Of a stretch of DNA of 35,834 nt, positions 6,490 to 15,552 are shown piece by piece; position 1 is the stretch's first letter, and each line of letters starts with the position of its first letter. The notes beneath the pieces were generated by a model. The model made no database searches and was not told the DNA's origin. It saw only the letters and a program-made list of their open reading frames with translations. The translations under genes and the position numbers were made by a program. The stretch comes from a virus, in IMG/VR virus record IMGVR_UViG_3300044858_000951, positions 1-35,834 of that record, one strand, 5' to 3'.

Positions 6490-7718
6490 TATTCAAATCC
6501 TAAAAATTTAACACCTCTTGCAGATGGGATACCTAAATCTTTTGATTTTGGAACTTTATTAACTTTTTCGTAAAAATCTTTAGGCAATACTGCGCCAAGT
6601 TTTGCATCGTATTCTTGAACTGCTGTAAGGTTAAACTCGTTCTTTTTATATAGATTTCTAGAAAAATCAGCAATTTTCTCTGCTCTTTCAGCAAACCTAG
6701 TATTAGCATCAGCCATCAATGCTCGACCAGACTCTGAATTAGCAAGACTTGGAACTGCATTAATATATGCTTCAAATTCTATATTAGATGTTGCACCAGA
6801 TCCAGGAGGTCTAACTTTAACAGCAGTTTGAACTACTAAAGATTTAGCCAAATCGTTTGCTGTTACTGTGTCTGTATTTAATCCTAAAGTTTTTGCAGTA
6901 TCGGCTGTTAATTGAACTAACTTACCACCGCCTTTGCCTTTTAACAGTTCATTAATCTGTGTTGCAGATGTGGCAAATTGTCTTGCAGATACAGCTTGGT
7001 TAGTTAAGTTTTCTACTACACCTTTATCAATCTCTGCCAAGTTCTTTTCTGTTGGCATAACTTGAACTAATGGTTTTTTACCAATTTCCTCAAACTGTTG
7101 GAATGACATATTCTCAGGAATTAATTTCATCTGCTTTGCAGTAACAAACTCATCAATTTTTCCTGGCAACTTTGTCTGTTTTGTAGTTAATTCTGCATAC
7201 TTAGCAGGGTCAACTTGAGCCAAATATTGAAGTGCTGCTGTGTTTGCTAGTGTTGGATCTACAGTTCTTGGCAGATTTGCTCTTAATGCAGCTACTGTTT
7301 CTTCATCAGCCATGCCACCACCAAACCTAGGTTCAGATAGCATACCCAATTGAGAGTCTGCACCAGTAGCCATAGGAATATTCTGTGGTCTTTCTGCTGC
7401 TTTAAGCATCTTTTGATATTGTTCTTGGGCTTGTTGCTTACGCTTGTACTCACCCAATTGATTACCAATCAACATCTGCTTTAGCGTTCTGTCAAACGAT
7501 TGGTTATAGCCTTCCATGCCTGCGCCTAATGCGCTACCAAATAACTGTCCTGTGCTAATAGGTTGTCTTGTTTGTCCAGACTGTGCCAGTAAAGCAATAG
7601 CAGAATTTAACAAGGCTTGTTGTCCTGCGTTGGACTGAATACGCTGTTGCTCGGCAGGACTAAGAATTTGCGAATAGTCTTGTTGCTGACCGAATAAGGT
7701 AGATAGATCAATTGCCAT
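6489..7718 (-). CDS. Putative internal virion protein, 409 aa
   Basis: A Gln/Ala-rich, largely helical protein. The start (MAIDLSTLFGQQQDYSQILS, then AEQQRIQSN) leads to a Gly-rich patch near residues 55-75 and a Lys/Gln coiled-coil (about 85-110). The C-terminal half is more globular (KVRPPGSGATSNIEFEAYI region). It abuts the 623-aa protein and the Ala-rich 221-aa protein, suggesting a shared ejection role. No enzymatic motif is seen. Confidence 0.65.
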   Translation of the reverse strand: MAIDLSTLFGQQQDYSQILSPAEQQRIQSNAGQQALLNSAIALLAQSGQTRQPISTGQLFGSALGAGMEGYNQSFDRTLKQMLIGNQLGEYKRKQQAQEQYQKMLKAAERPQNIPMATGADSQLGMLSEPRFGGGMADEETVAALRANLPRTVDPTLANTAALQYLAQVDPAKYAELTTKQTKLPGKIDEFVTAKQMKLIPENMSFQQFEEIGKKPLVQVMPTEKNLAEIDKGVVENLTNQAVSARQFATSATQINELLKGKGGGKLVQLTADTAKTLGLNTDTVTANDLAKSLVVQTAVKVRPPGSGATSNIEFEAYINAVPSLANSESGRALMADANTRFAERAEKIADFSRNLYKKNEFNLTAVQEYDAKLGAVLPKDFYEKVNKVPKSKDLGIPSARGVKFLGFE

Positions 7719-7721
7719 ATT

Positions 7722-8387
7722 TTATCCTAGTAAAGAATTTGGATTTCTTGCTCTCTGTAGAGCTAATAAGTTGTATAAACCTGTGTAATCAACTGCGCCT
7801 TGAGGCATTTGTTGTCTACCGCCCATCTGCATTTGTGGATAGGCTTGTGCTTGTTGTTGTTGACCACCACCTAATAAACCACTAGCAGATCTAATTCCTT
7901 GAATAGCTTGCATTGGTGATATTTTTGTAGGAGCAGATGCTGCTGCACTAGCAATCTCAGCATCTATTAAAGCCATTTCTGTAGGCAATGTGGTTGCAGG
8001 AACGACATTACCGCCAGGAGTTAACATTGCTTCTGTAGAGTAATCAAATATTGGTGCGCCACTAGCTGTTGCGCCAACTGTTCCACCAAGTGTTGCTGTT
8101 CCTATTGGCAATCCTGTATTTGCTGCACCGACCATACCTGCTGTAGTTGCACCTTCTGCTAATGCTGCTGCTTCTAATGCTGCTGCTGCTTCGGCTGCTG
8201 ATGCTGCTCCAGTTGCTACTGCGCCTTCTGCTAATGCTGGTGCTAAATATGGTGCTGCAACTGCTGCAACAACAAGTGGTGCAACAATCTCCATGTTGTA
8301 CCCAGTAGCTTTATCTAAATCTGCTAATCCTTGTCCTATGGGCTGTACAACAGCTTTTTCAACTTGTTCTACGACTCCGCCACACAT
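7722..8387 (-). CDS. Ala-rich putative membrane-active internal virion protein
   Basis: A 221-aa protein starting MCGGVVEQVEK. Residues about 33-110 are an Ala/Val/Gly-rich stretch able to insert in membranes, and a Gln-rich segment (QQQQAQAYPQMQ) lies near 175-195. T7 gp14-like ejection proteins also begin Met-Cys and are small and Ala-rich, so it may be the channel-forming member of the ejection set. The similarity is compositional only. Confidence 0.6.
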   Translation of the reverse strand: MCGGVVEQVEKAVVQPIGQGLADLDKATGYNMEIVAPLVVAAVAAPYLAPALAEGAVATGAASAAEAAAALEAAALAEGATTAGMVGAANTGLPIGTATLGGTVGATASGAPIFDYSTEAMLTPGGNVVPATTLPTEMALIDAEIASAAASAPTKISPMQAIQGIRSASGLLGGGQQQQAQAYPQMQMGGRQQMPQGAVDYTGLYNLLALQRARNPNSLLG

Positions 8388-8389
8388 AA

Positions 8390-8773
8390 TTAATCCTTTA
8401 AGTGTTTGACTGTATTAAAGCCAACAGTTTTATAACCTAGTCTCTCATAAAACTGTCTGGTTTTATCCATATCTACTGCTGTTGTTTGTCCTAAATGCAG
8501 ATCATCTGCACCCATATCTTTTGCCCATGTTTCTAGTGATTTTACTAGTTTAAGTGCCACTCTACTACCTCTATACTCAGGTAAAACAAAGAACCCTAGA
8601 TCACTTACTCTTTTACGATTACTAAAGAAATACTCATGGGCTAGACCAGATATAAACCCAACAATTCTGTTGTGTTCTATTGCGATAAATCCGACTGCAT
8701 TAGGATTCTTAAATAAATGTAGAATCTTGTGCTTTTCTGGTGTTGCGTAAGCAAACTCTGCCTCGGCTACCAT
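8390..8773 (-). CDS. GNAT-family N-acetyltransferase (true start probably upstream)
   Basis: From ATG 8773 this gives 127 aa. It shows FIAIEHNRIVGFISG (beta2-beta3), VSDLGFFVLPEYRGSRVALKLV (beta4 and the acetyl-CoA loop; R/Q-x-x-G-x-G/A is seen as YRGSRVA) and the C-terminal DMDKTRQFYERLGYKTVGF, all typical of GNAT enzymes using acetyl-CoA. The frame stays open upstream with residues reading LTLHRLEEFFELVTK, the usual first strand and helix of the fold, but no ATG, GTG or TTG precedes them. Translation may begin at ATT 8839, CTG 8833 or ATA 8827, overlapping the upstream stop. The substrate is unknown; it sits inside the virion-protein block. Confidence 0.85.
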   Translation of the reverse strand: MVAEAEFAYATPEKHKILHLFKNPNAVGFIAIEHNRIVGFISGLAHEYFFSNRKRVSDLGFFVLPEYRGSRVALKLVKSLETWAKDMGADDLHLGQTTAVDMDKTRQFYERLGYKTVGFNTVKHLKD

Positions 8774-8829
8774 TTTAGTAACCAGTTCAAAAAACTCCTC
8801 TAAACGATGTAGGGTTAGTTTTTCTATTA

Positions 8830-9744
8830 TCAGAAGAATCCACCACCTAATAATCCACCAAGTGCTGCACCGCCTAATGCACCATAAGTACCACCGATTT
8901 GTGGGAACGCTTGACCTAGTGCGTAACCGCCTAGACCGCCTGCTATACCACCGCCAAGAACTCCTGCACCACGATTCTGATAGGTAGGCGCAGTAGTTGT
9001 TTGTGTTCCATAGCTTCCTAATGGAGTGCCATATACCGATGATAGATACCCTTGGAGTTGCTGATAGGGTAACTGTTGTCCGAACTGATAACGAGCCAAT
9101 TGCTCTTGTAGAGGTTGTGCAGAGATTGCCTCTTGTTGCGCGCCCACTTGAGCCAATGTCTGCGATGGGAGGAACTGTTGACCATAAAACTGTGGTGCTA
9201 GACCAGCTAACTGAGCTTGTTGCAATTGAGCCTGTTGTTGCAGTCCTCGTTCTTGTTGATACTGTGTGCCTGCGATATTGGATGTAATATCCCCTAGAGA
9301 CCGCCCATAAGCCTCTGTAGCAGTTCCTAATGCTCTTTCCATAGCACCGCTACCCAAACGACCAGAACGGCTGTAAAGGCTCGAAATGCCTGGCAATACG
9401 GATTGGCTAAACTGTTGGGTTAGTGGGCGAGTAGCTGCCTCCATCATCGCTTGTTGATAAGGATTTGCATTTAAGAATCCACCAGCAGCAGTCTGTCCGA
9501 CTTGACCTAAAGATGATGTATAAGCCTGTTGAGCCTGTTGTAGAACAGGAGACTGTTGGCGAGCAATAGCTTCCTGTTGGGCAATAGCCTCAGTAGTCGC
9601 AGCAGATGGGCTTACATAGGTCTGACCAGGAAAGAACTCTGGTTGCTGACCTGTAAGAAACAGACTCTGCGCCCTCTGCAAACCTTGGGTAAGGTATGGG
9701 AGTAACGCTGGATCAATTGACGATGTGCTTGTGGTTGTTGCCAT
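8830..9744 (-). CDS. Gln/Gly-rich virion-associated protein, 304 aa
   Basis: It starts MATTTSTSSIDPALLPYLTQ, followed by a conserved FFPGQTYVSPS motif and long Gln/Ala-rich helical regions (about 50-230). The C-terminus (260-304) is a glycine-zipper-like stretch (GGGIAGGLGGYALG, then GALGGAALGGLLGGG), which could span a membrane. This build is common in environmental short-tailed phages between tail and ejection genes. A membrane-penetrating ejection role is plausible. No catalytic residues are visible. Confidence 0.65.
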   Translation of the reverse strand: MATTTSTSSIDPALLPYLTQGLQRAQSLFLTGQQPEFFPGQTYVSPSAATTEAIAQQEAIARQQSPVLQQAQQAYTSSLGQVGQTAAGGFLNANPYQQAMMEAATRPLTQQFSQSVLPGISSLYSRSGRLGSGAMERALGTATEAYGRSLGDITSNIAGTQYQQERGLQQQAQLQQAQLAGLAPQFYGQQFLPSQTLAQVGAQQEAISAQPLQEQLARYQFGQQLPYQQLQGYLSSVYGTPLGSYGTQTTTAPTYQNRGAGVLGGGIAGGLGGYALGQAFPQIGGTYGALGGAALGGLLGGGFF

Positions 9745-9748
9745 AGTT

Positions 9749-10546
9749 TTATCCTACGATGATGTATTTATGAGTCATGCCAGATACTGTATTAGCTGGA
9801 TGGCTAATAGTGGCACTTCCGTTGGTTACTGCTGATATATAAGGCATTGTAAAAAGATTACTGGTATAGCCATTTGATGATAGATAACTCATTGTGGCTA
9901 TGATGCTAGGTGTTGCTGGTCTAGTAGGTGAAGTATCTGTACCAAAATGCTCAATCGTTACACCAATATCAGATGGTCTCCAAGCTAACTCTACATAATC
10001 GTTTTTCTCTAAACCAATAAAAAAGTTTAATGAGCCAATCATATGACTTGGAATGCCTGCACTTTTTCTTTGTGAGATACCAAATTTACTGTTTGATGCT
10101 GCTACATTAGTACCATTTTTTCTAAACCATACATCTACAAACTCAGGATCATTAACTGTGCTTTTAAACTGCACACTAAACTGAATGTTGTAGAGTCCAG
10201 AGTAACCTGCTGTTAGTTTCGTACTAGTTACTAGACTTGCACCTAAAGCATAGTCTGTAGTGCTAAACGACATAATATTGGCTGCTGTAGTTGTTGTCGC
10301 AGCTTGGTCTGTATCGTCTTGTACAGCTAAATAAGGGTAATACGATGTAGCTGATACATCGTCTGTAGCCATCAACAGAATGACAGAATCTACACCAATA
10401 CGAGCATCTGTAATTGTTGTAGTAGATGCACCGCCTGTTGCTAGAGTTACCGACCCTGTATTGTTAGTCTTGCCATTCATAATCCCATTGACTACCTCGG
10501 CTACTCCACGAGGATCGCTACCAAATGGGGGTAATGCTCTAAACAT
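9749..10546 (-). CDS. Structural tail protein with jelly-roll-like domain
   Basis: A 265-aa protein. It begins MFRALPPFGSDPRGVAEVVN and reads as beta strands throughout, with the middle part (about 95-200, SGLYNIQFSVQFKST, then VDVWFRKNG, then IGLEKNDYVELAW) resembling TNF/C1q-like jelly rolls in phage baseplate or fibre proteins. Its start overlaps the stop of the beta-propeller protein by one base. It is probably a tail or fibre-attachment component; the exact role is unknown. Confidence 0.65.
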   Translation of the reverse strand: MFRALPPFGSDPRGVAEVVNGIMNGKTNNTGSVTLATGGASTTTITDARIGVDSVILLMATDDVSATSYYPYLAVQDDTDQAATTTTAANIMSFSTTDYALGASLVTSTKLTAGYSGLYNIQFSVQFKSTVNDPEFVDVWFRKNGTNVAASNSKFGISQRKSAGIPSHMIGSLNFFIGLEKNDYVELAWRPSDIGVTIEHFGTDTSPTRPATPSIIATMSYLSSNGYTSNLFTMPYISAVTNGSATISHPANTVSGMTHKYIIVG

Positions 10547-11985
10547 TATCTAGTTCCTAGAGGGCTTAAATCGATGTCCATTCCGACTGCTGATGTCCAA
10601 CTACCTGTAGGGGTTAATTGTAGACGATGATAGCGACCAATACCACGCACAGACACTCTATTTTCGGCATCTGCTGCTGATTGAGATCCAAATACTGTGG
10701 ACTCTGTTAAAAGCCTACGAGATAGCAAAGCCACGCTTCCAGATCCATCATCTACGATAGGTTTAACCATTGTGATAGAGGATGTAGATCCTGGCACTTC
10801 TATATCACCTGTTTCTAGGTACGCTGTAGCGTTAGCACCTGAAAAGGTAACAATCTTTGCACCATCCACACCGGCTAACTGTAATCTGCCACCAAGCCAA
10901 ACACGACTATCAAAACTAGTAAGGATTGTTTCTAATGTTCCGTATGTATCCATACCTTCTAATGTAACCGCAGGTGTAGAAGTTGATGCGATTCTATCTA
11001 CAGTAGTTGTTCCGCTAGTCCAACGCTGAGTCTGATAGTTGTAGATTAACAAACTATCAGGTGTTGCTGAACTATTAGAGGCATATGCCCAAATAATCAA
11101 CTTCTTTGTTGGATCTACCGCAGCAGACATAAGGTATAAAGTACCTTCATCTACATTATCAAAGAAAAATCTGTTTACTTTTTCGTTACCAATTGGAACT
11201 ACATTTTGTCCATCGCAAGCATAGAAGCCATCATCACCTAAGAAGAAGGATGTTCCACCATACTGAATAATGGAGTTAGCCTCATAACATCCTAAGTTAC
11301 GACTAATGTTGTCGAATTGGAATACCAATGGGCTACCAACATAAGACATCCTATGGATAGAACGATCCATAAAGACTAGACCATATTCACCACCTGTAAC
11401 ACCGACTACAGAGCCACCATCAGGAATATCTTGAAAATCTGCTTGGGTCGTAGCGGAAGCTGTCCAACTAGACTCATCTCCCAATGCTGACCATTGAACC
11501 CTGTTTGGATAACTAGACTGATAGCCCGATACTACAAAGTCTCGCACTACAGTTACATATCGCGCCTCTGGTGCATCTGCTGCTAGATTTGCAAACAAAG
11601 AAGAACTATTTAAATTAAATCCCTGTAATCTATCGAATCCGTTAGCTGCAACAATGACATTACCAAATTGCGTAAACTTCCATCGTTGATCTGTAGGTGT
11701 CGTATAGTTGCCAGATTTTGATACATTGTCTAAAGACAAATCCGCAGAATCTAACTTAAATAACTTTGTAGAGCCACCAGCAAATACTAATGTAGCACCT
11801 ACAGTTGTTTTTCCTGCAACTACATTGTTTAAGTTTTCGGATGCGGATGCAGAATAATCTACAACAGTAGGAATAGCACCATAGCCAACTAATTTGGAGT
11901 AAACATTCTCTGCTCTCCTTAGACCATTAGTAATGCCTGGCTGATCTGGTGTCCATTCTCCGAATGTTATTCTGCTGATTGCCAT
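10546..11985 (-). CDS. Beta-propeller tail hub protein (P22 gp10-like stabilisation protein)
   Basis: A 479-aa protein with repeated strand patterns: FAGGSTKLFKLD, KFTQFGNVIVAANG, VVRDFVVSGY, VQWSALGDESSW, GVTGGEYGLVFMDRSIHRM, FLGDDGFYACDGQNVVPIG, KKLIIWAYAS and LLIYNYQTQRW. These are hallmarks of the packaged-DNA stabilisation/hub proteins of P22-like and related podoviruses, which form the tail nozzle. It overlaps its neighbours by one base on both sides, indicating a tightly coupled tail module. The family is assigned from blade-like motifs. Confidence 0.75.
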   Translation of the reverse strand: MAISRITFGEWTPDQPGITNGLRRAENVYSKLVGYGAIPTVVDYSASASENLNNVVAGKTTVGATLVFAGGSTKLFKLDSADLSLDNVSKSGNYTTPTDQRWKFTQFGNVIVAANGFDRLQGFNLNSSSLFANLAADAPEARYVTVVRDFVVSGYQSSYPNRVQWSALGDESSWTASATTQADFQDIPDGGSVVGVTGGEYGLVFMDRSIHRMSYVGSPLVFQFDNISRNLGCYEANSIIQYGGTSFFLGDDGFYACDGQNVVPIGNEKVNRFFFDNVDEGTLYLMSAAVDPTKKLIIWAYASNSSATPDSLLIYNYQTQRWTSGTTTVDRIASTSTPAVTLEGMDTYGTLETILTSFDSRVWLGGRLQLAGVDGAKIVTFSGANATAYLETGDIEVPGSTSSITMVKPIVDDGSGSVALLSRRLLTESTVFGSQSAADAENRVSVRGIGRYHRLQLTPTGSWTSAVGMDIDLSPLGTR

Positions 11986-12590
11986 TAATTATTTACCCAT
12001 GAATTATTACTACCAGAACTTGTAGTCCAAGTAGTCGATGTTGGTGTTGTTCCTGTCCAAGGCTCTGAGCCTTCCGATGATACTGTCCAAACTGTCGTAC
12101 TAGGTGCTATACCTGTCCAAGCCTCTGTTCCTGCTGTCTCGCCTGTCCAATTATCGCCTAATATTCTGCCCAGGCAACTTACTGTAGAAGTGTTAGAAAC
12201 AGAACCTAAAGCAGAAAATACTGCGTTTGCATAACACGCTATGTTAGCCAATGCGTTAACACTAGCGTTGCCAGAAAAGTCTACATTACCAAGTGTACTA
12301 ACTGTCGTTACACATAGAATTTCACAGCTTGCTAGTCTTTGTCTAATTGCATTTGCTGTTATTGTTGCACTAGCAGATATAGAACCACTAAAGTCTCTTA
12401 TTCTGATACAACTTGAGTTTACTGAAACTGTACTAGTAATACTAGCATCAGCAAGCCGAAGTCTAATCGCGCTACTAACTACAGAACAAACACCATCTAT
12501 AGATGCGCTTGCCTCTGTAGGGGTTACATCACCTACACAATATCCTGTATCCCAATATCCATATACGACATATTGGTCTGCAAAAGCCAT
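11985..12590 (-). CDS. Repetitive beta-rich tail protein with Trp repeats
   Basis: A 201-aa protein with two repeat types. Residues about 25-140 carry alternating Ser/Thr/Val strands with recurring RLRLADASI, IRIRDFSGSI and RQRLASCEI units of about 23-26 residues. Residues about 147-201 carry repeated tryptophans (NWTG, AWTG, VWT, PWTG, TWT, SWV) about ten residues apart. Eight cysteines are spread through the first part. It lies between the propeller protein and a small tail protein and is likely a structural decoration or fibre-linked protein. I do not recognise a named family. Confidence 0.6.
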   Translation of the reverse strand: MAFADQYVVYGYWDTGYCVGDVTPTEASASIDGVCSVVSSAIRLRLADASITSTVSVNSSCIRIRDFSGSISASATITANAIRQRLASCEILCVTTVSTLGNVDFSGNASVNALANIACYANAVFSALGSVSNTSTVSCLGRILGDNWTGETAGTEAWTGIAPSTTVWTVSSEGSEPWTGTTPTSTTWTTSSGSNNSWVNN

Positions 12591-12856
12591 CAGCAGTCCT
12601 CTGCGCCTTCGTAATCACTAAAAGTCTTTAGAACCTCATATATGGCTGGGATTAAGTCGCCCTTTAAATCTTCCATATTGATATAGTGTGCGTTTTCTTT
12701 GACTGTAGCCATGTTGCCATGCCTTGCCGACTCATCGTAATGAATAGCGACTTGGACTTGGATTTGGTCTTTAGTGCCAAAGAAGTTAGTAATTCTAGCG
12801 TAGGCTTGTGGGGCTGGTACGCCAAATTGGGTTTGAACAGCGAGCTTAAGTGCCAT
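12590..12856 (-). CDS. Small conserved tail-region protein, 88 aa
   Basis: An 88-aa mixed alpha/beta protein (MALKLAVQTQFGVPAPQAYA, then VQVAIHYDESARHG). The pattern resembles the small proteins that sit between fibre and tail genes in environmental podoviruses. It overlaps the next gene by one base and follows the large fibre by 10 nt. Function unknown; a structural minor component or fibre chaperone are both possible. Confidence 0.6.
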   Translation of the reverse strand: MALKLAVQTQFGVPAPQAYARITNFFGTKDQIQVQVAIHYDESARHGNMATVKENAHYINMEDLKGDLIPAIYEVLKTFSDYEGAEDC

Positions 12857-12866
12857 TTAATTCTCC

Positions 12867-15155
12867 TTAAAAAGTTACTTCTGTCGTTTCTACCTTGCAG
12901 ACTGTTCGTATAGTCGTACTAGCCTGTCCAGTAAAGGTAATGCGTAATCCACCATTTGTAGTGTCTGCCGTAGCCGCTATAGCCCATGTTGCCGCACCTG
13001 CGTCTTGTGCTAGTAAAGTCGTAGTAACTAAACCTACAATCGTTGTGGAAGCCGCATTAGCACCACGCTTGATAGCACCTTCTAGTTTCCATGCAGATGT
13101 ATTGCCACCGCCTGTTACATTAGAAATAACAGTAGCTTTAAATAAATAGGCAGAGTTGTTAGGTAGTATTACTTGGTTTGTTGTTCCTGCGGCAGTACCA
13201 TCGCAAGTTAAAGCTGTTGCTGTTGCATCTGTAGTTTGTTTTCCAACAATAAGCATTGCGGATTGAGATACACCACCACTACCTGTTATTGCACCATTTT
13301 GTGCAGGAAATACTAAATATCCAGTAATAGAACGAGTATTTCCATATCGACCACCAACAACAGTTCCCATGCCTGAGTTTGCTGTATTTTGATAGCCACC
13401 TACAACTGTTGCTCCTGTAGTGTTAGCTACATTAATAACACCACCACCAACAACAGAGCCAGTACCTGAAGATGTATTAGATTGACCGCCACAAAGAACT
13501 GATGTAATGCCACTTGCCGTATTTGCTTGTGCGGAAGTTCCATCAAATCCCCCACCGCCAATAAATGAACCAATACCGCTTGCTGTGTTATTTCTACCCC
13601 CTACTACAGCAGAATAATCCCCACTAGCCACATTCCTATTAGCCGCAGTTCCAGCATCGCCTCCGCCTAGAATTGCACTATATGCCCCTGTAGCTTGGTT
13701 ATTACCACCGCCTACTACTACTCCATGAGGAGTAAAGAAAGATAGAGTGCTTGTAGATGAACCTGATGCGTTTTGGGAAAGGGTAAGGCTTGTTCCTGAT
13801 ATGGCGGCTACATAGGTATGAGGAGAAGCATTGATGCTTGTGCCAGTAATTAATTGACCGACCTTAATATTTGCGTTTGAGCCTGACAATGTAACCGCAG
13901 TAGTACCGTTCATAGTACCGCTTTGGGTGGTTACTGCTGAACCTGATGTTCCTGCGTTAGTAAAACCACCGCCAATAAAATTTAAATAACCTGCGGCAGT
14001 ATTAGAACGACCACTAACAACAGCAGCAGAGTAGTTGCTTGCCGTATTACTTTCGCCAGAACCTACAAAAGAATATGACCCGCTAGATGTATTTGTGTTG
14101 CCACCAGCAATAACAGAACCAAACCCTGATGAAGTATTATTATTGCCACCAGAGGCAGTTGCATAAGTTGAAGTTGCTCTATTGTTTCCGCCACCACCTA
14201 CTGTGGATTGTGACCCACTAGCTACTTGAGCGGCATTGTTTCTTGTAGTCTGCCAATCAACAGCATTAGCACCCCTAGCATTACCACCTGCTGTAGTAGA
14301 GTCTGTTTGTTGGGCTTGTAATGCGCCTGTTCCTGCTGGTTGTACAAATAAAGCACCATTAGACTCTAGTCCAATAGTAGATACTCCACTAAAGGATAGG
14401 GTAGGAGTTCCGTAGACTGCGGCTGAAGTAGTAGGGATGTAGGTGTTGGCAGATGAAGCAAATTCTAATTGTGCCCCCCACAATAATACAGTTGTGGCAA
14501 GCGAATTGCTTTCACCACGCACAGAAGTGCCGCTTGATATAATAAAAAATCTAGCGTCTGTTGCTGTTAAGCTAGTTGTTGTTGCAATGCAACGATACCA
14601 TCCATTACCAAAATTAACGATTGAGGCTGTAACAGAAGCATTACTACCTACAGTTCCTCCAGATAAGTCAAAATTGGCGAATGGAGTTCCATCTGCACCA
14701 AAAGCAATTTGAATAAAATTGTTTGTTCCAGCTTTTGCAAAAACAGATGCAGTTCTAGTTTGTCCAGCAGGCGTTGTGGCAGAACTTGCTGGCTGTATAA
14801 TGTGCGCCCCTGATGTTCCATCAGAAGTAAGTGTTAATGCAGTTAATGTGCTATCAGGAGCTACAGCAGAGTTTATTGAAGCAGATGCTCGTGTTGCTGT
14901 CCAATTAGATGCAAACTGACTTTGCAACAATAAATTCTGCCCAGTACCATTTAACCTAGCTGTCTGTCCTGTAATCGTAGTAGCGTTTACAGTAGATGGG
15001 GTAGTAGCACCTATAGTAGTGCCATTGATTGTGCCACCTGTGATGTCAGCAGCAGTCTTTTCTACCTTATCTGTATTAAGATTGGTAAAGTTAGCATCTA
15101 CCTCTACATGGGTAAGCGGAGAGCCTTTACCGGCTCTGGTAACAATAGTAGACAT
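12867..15155 (-). CDS. Large tail fibre with YadA-like (Hep/Hag) beta-roll repeats
   Basis: A 762-aa modular fibre. Residues 1-65 are an attachment and shaft segment with ITGGTINGTTIG. About 72-248 form a jelly-roll, lectin-like module (LLLQSQFASNWT ... NGWYRCIATTTSLT ... LLWGAQLEF ... YIPTT). Residues 310-405 and 478-605 are Hep/Hag repeats of about 14-16 residues with the pattern N-T-x-S-G-x-x-S-x-V-x-G-G, as in YadA adhesin heads. These are split by a 405-477 insert (VGQLITGTSI ... GTSLTLSQNASG). Residues 620-762 form a distinct C-terminal domain. It is presumably trimeric and involved in host binding. Confidence 0.82.
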   Translation of the reverse strand: MSTIVTRAGKGSPLTHVEVDANFTNLNTDKVEKTAADITGGTINGTTIGATTPSTVNATTITGQTARLNGTGQNLLLQSQFASNWTATRASASINSAVAPDSTLTALTLTSDGTSGAHIIQPASSATTPAGQTRTASVFAKAGTNNFIQIAFGADGTPFANFDLSGGTVGSNASVTASIVNFGNGWYRCIATTTSLTATDARFFIISSGTSVRGESNSLATTVLLWGAQLEFASSANTYIPTTSAAVYGTPTLSFSGVSTIGLESNGALFVQPAGTGALQAQQTDSTTAGGNARGANAVDWQTTRNNAAQVASGSQSTVGGGGNNRATSTYATASGGNNNTSSGFGSVIAGGNTNTSSGSYSFVGSGESNTASNYSAAVVSGRSNTAAGYLNFIGGGFTNAGTSGSAVTTQSGTMNGTTAVTLSGSNANIKVGQLITGTSINASPHTYVAAISGTSLTLSQNASGSSTSTLSFFTPHGVVVGGGNNQATGAYSAILGGGDAGTAANRNVASGDYSAVVGGRNNTASGIGSFIGGGGFDGTSAQANTASGITSVLCGGQSNTSSGTGSVVGGGVINVANTTGATVVGGYQNTANSGMGTVVGGRYGNTRSITGYLVFPAQNGAITGSGGVSQSAMLIVGKQTTDATATALTCDGTAAGTTNQVILPNNSAYLFKATVISNVTGGGNTSAWKLEGAIKRGANAASTTIVGLVTTTLLAQDAGAATWAIAATADTTNGGLRITFTGQASTTIRTVCKVETTEVTF

Positions 15156-15156
15156 A

Positions 15157-15543
15157 TTAAGCTAAGGTAACAGATAGATTACCGATTGCGATCTTAAATA
15201 CATCTCCTGTTTCTATTGTTTTAGAACTGTCTAGTGCAGTATGGTAGTACAGATTACCGCTTGTGCTTGCATCCAATATTCCAATATGGCTTACTGTTCC
15301 CCAAGTCGATGTGCATTGTGGAAACTCTACTGCAGCAGAGTTTGTAGATACACCATTGCTCGGCGCACCAAAAGTTACTGATTGGCGAGCATACGATCCA
15401 CCACTTACCTCTGTGCCTGTACCAGCATCTGTTGGGTCTGCTGTATAAAGACCAACATAGACTACAGAAGGGGAGGTAAAAGTTGTTGCTCGTAGAGTTG
15501 CATTGATTAGTGCGTTCTCTAGGTAGTTTGACATTTCAGCCAT
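15157..15543 (-). CDS. Phage tail-fibre-like small protein, 128 aa
   Basis: A 128-aa protein with YVGLYTADPTDAGTGTEVSG and YARQSVTFGAPSNG, followed by WGTVSHIGILDAST and LYYHTAL. This is the pattern of a widespread phage tail/fibre protein family whose members often lie beside fibre genes. It is separated from the 762-aa fibre by 1 nt. It probably sits at the tail tip or joins fibre to tail. Family recognition is by motif, with no enzymatic role. Confidence 0.7.
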   Translation of the reverse strand: MAEMSNYLENALINATLRATTFTSPSVVYVGLYTADPTDAGTGTEVSGGSYARQSVTFGAPSNGVSTNSAAVEFPQCTSTWGTVSHIGILDASTSGNLYYHTALDSSKTIETGDVFKIAIGNLSVTLA

Positions 15544-15552
15544 AGTATTTCC

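Noticed and set aside
8997-9287. 96-aa plus-strand open frame
   Set aside because: Antisense to the Gln-rich 304-aa protein; arises from its codon bias.
12867-15155. CRISPR-like array from repeated GGNN motifs
   Set aside because: Repeats are protein-level (Hep/Hag units in a long open frame), of unequal DNA sequence with no spacers.
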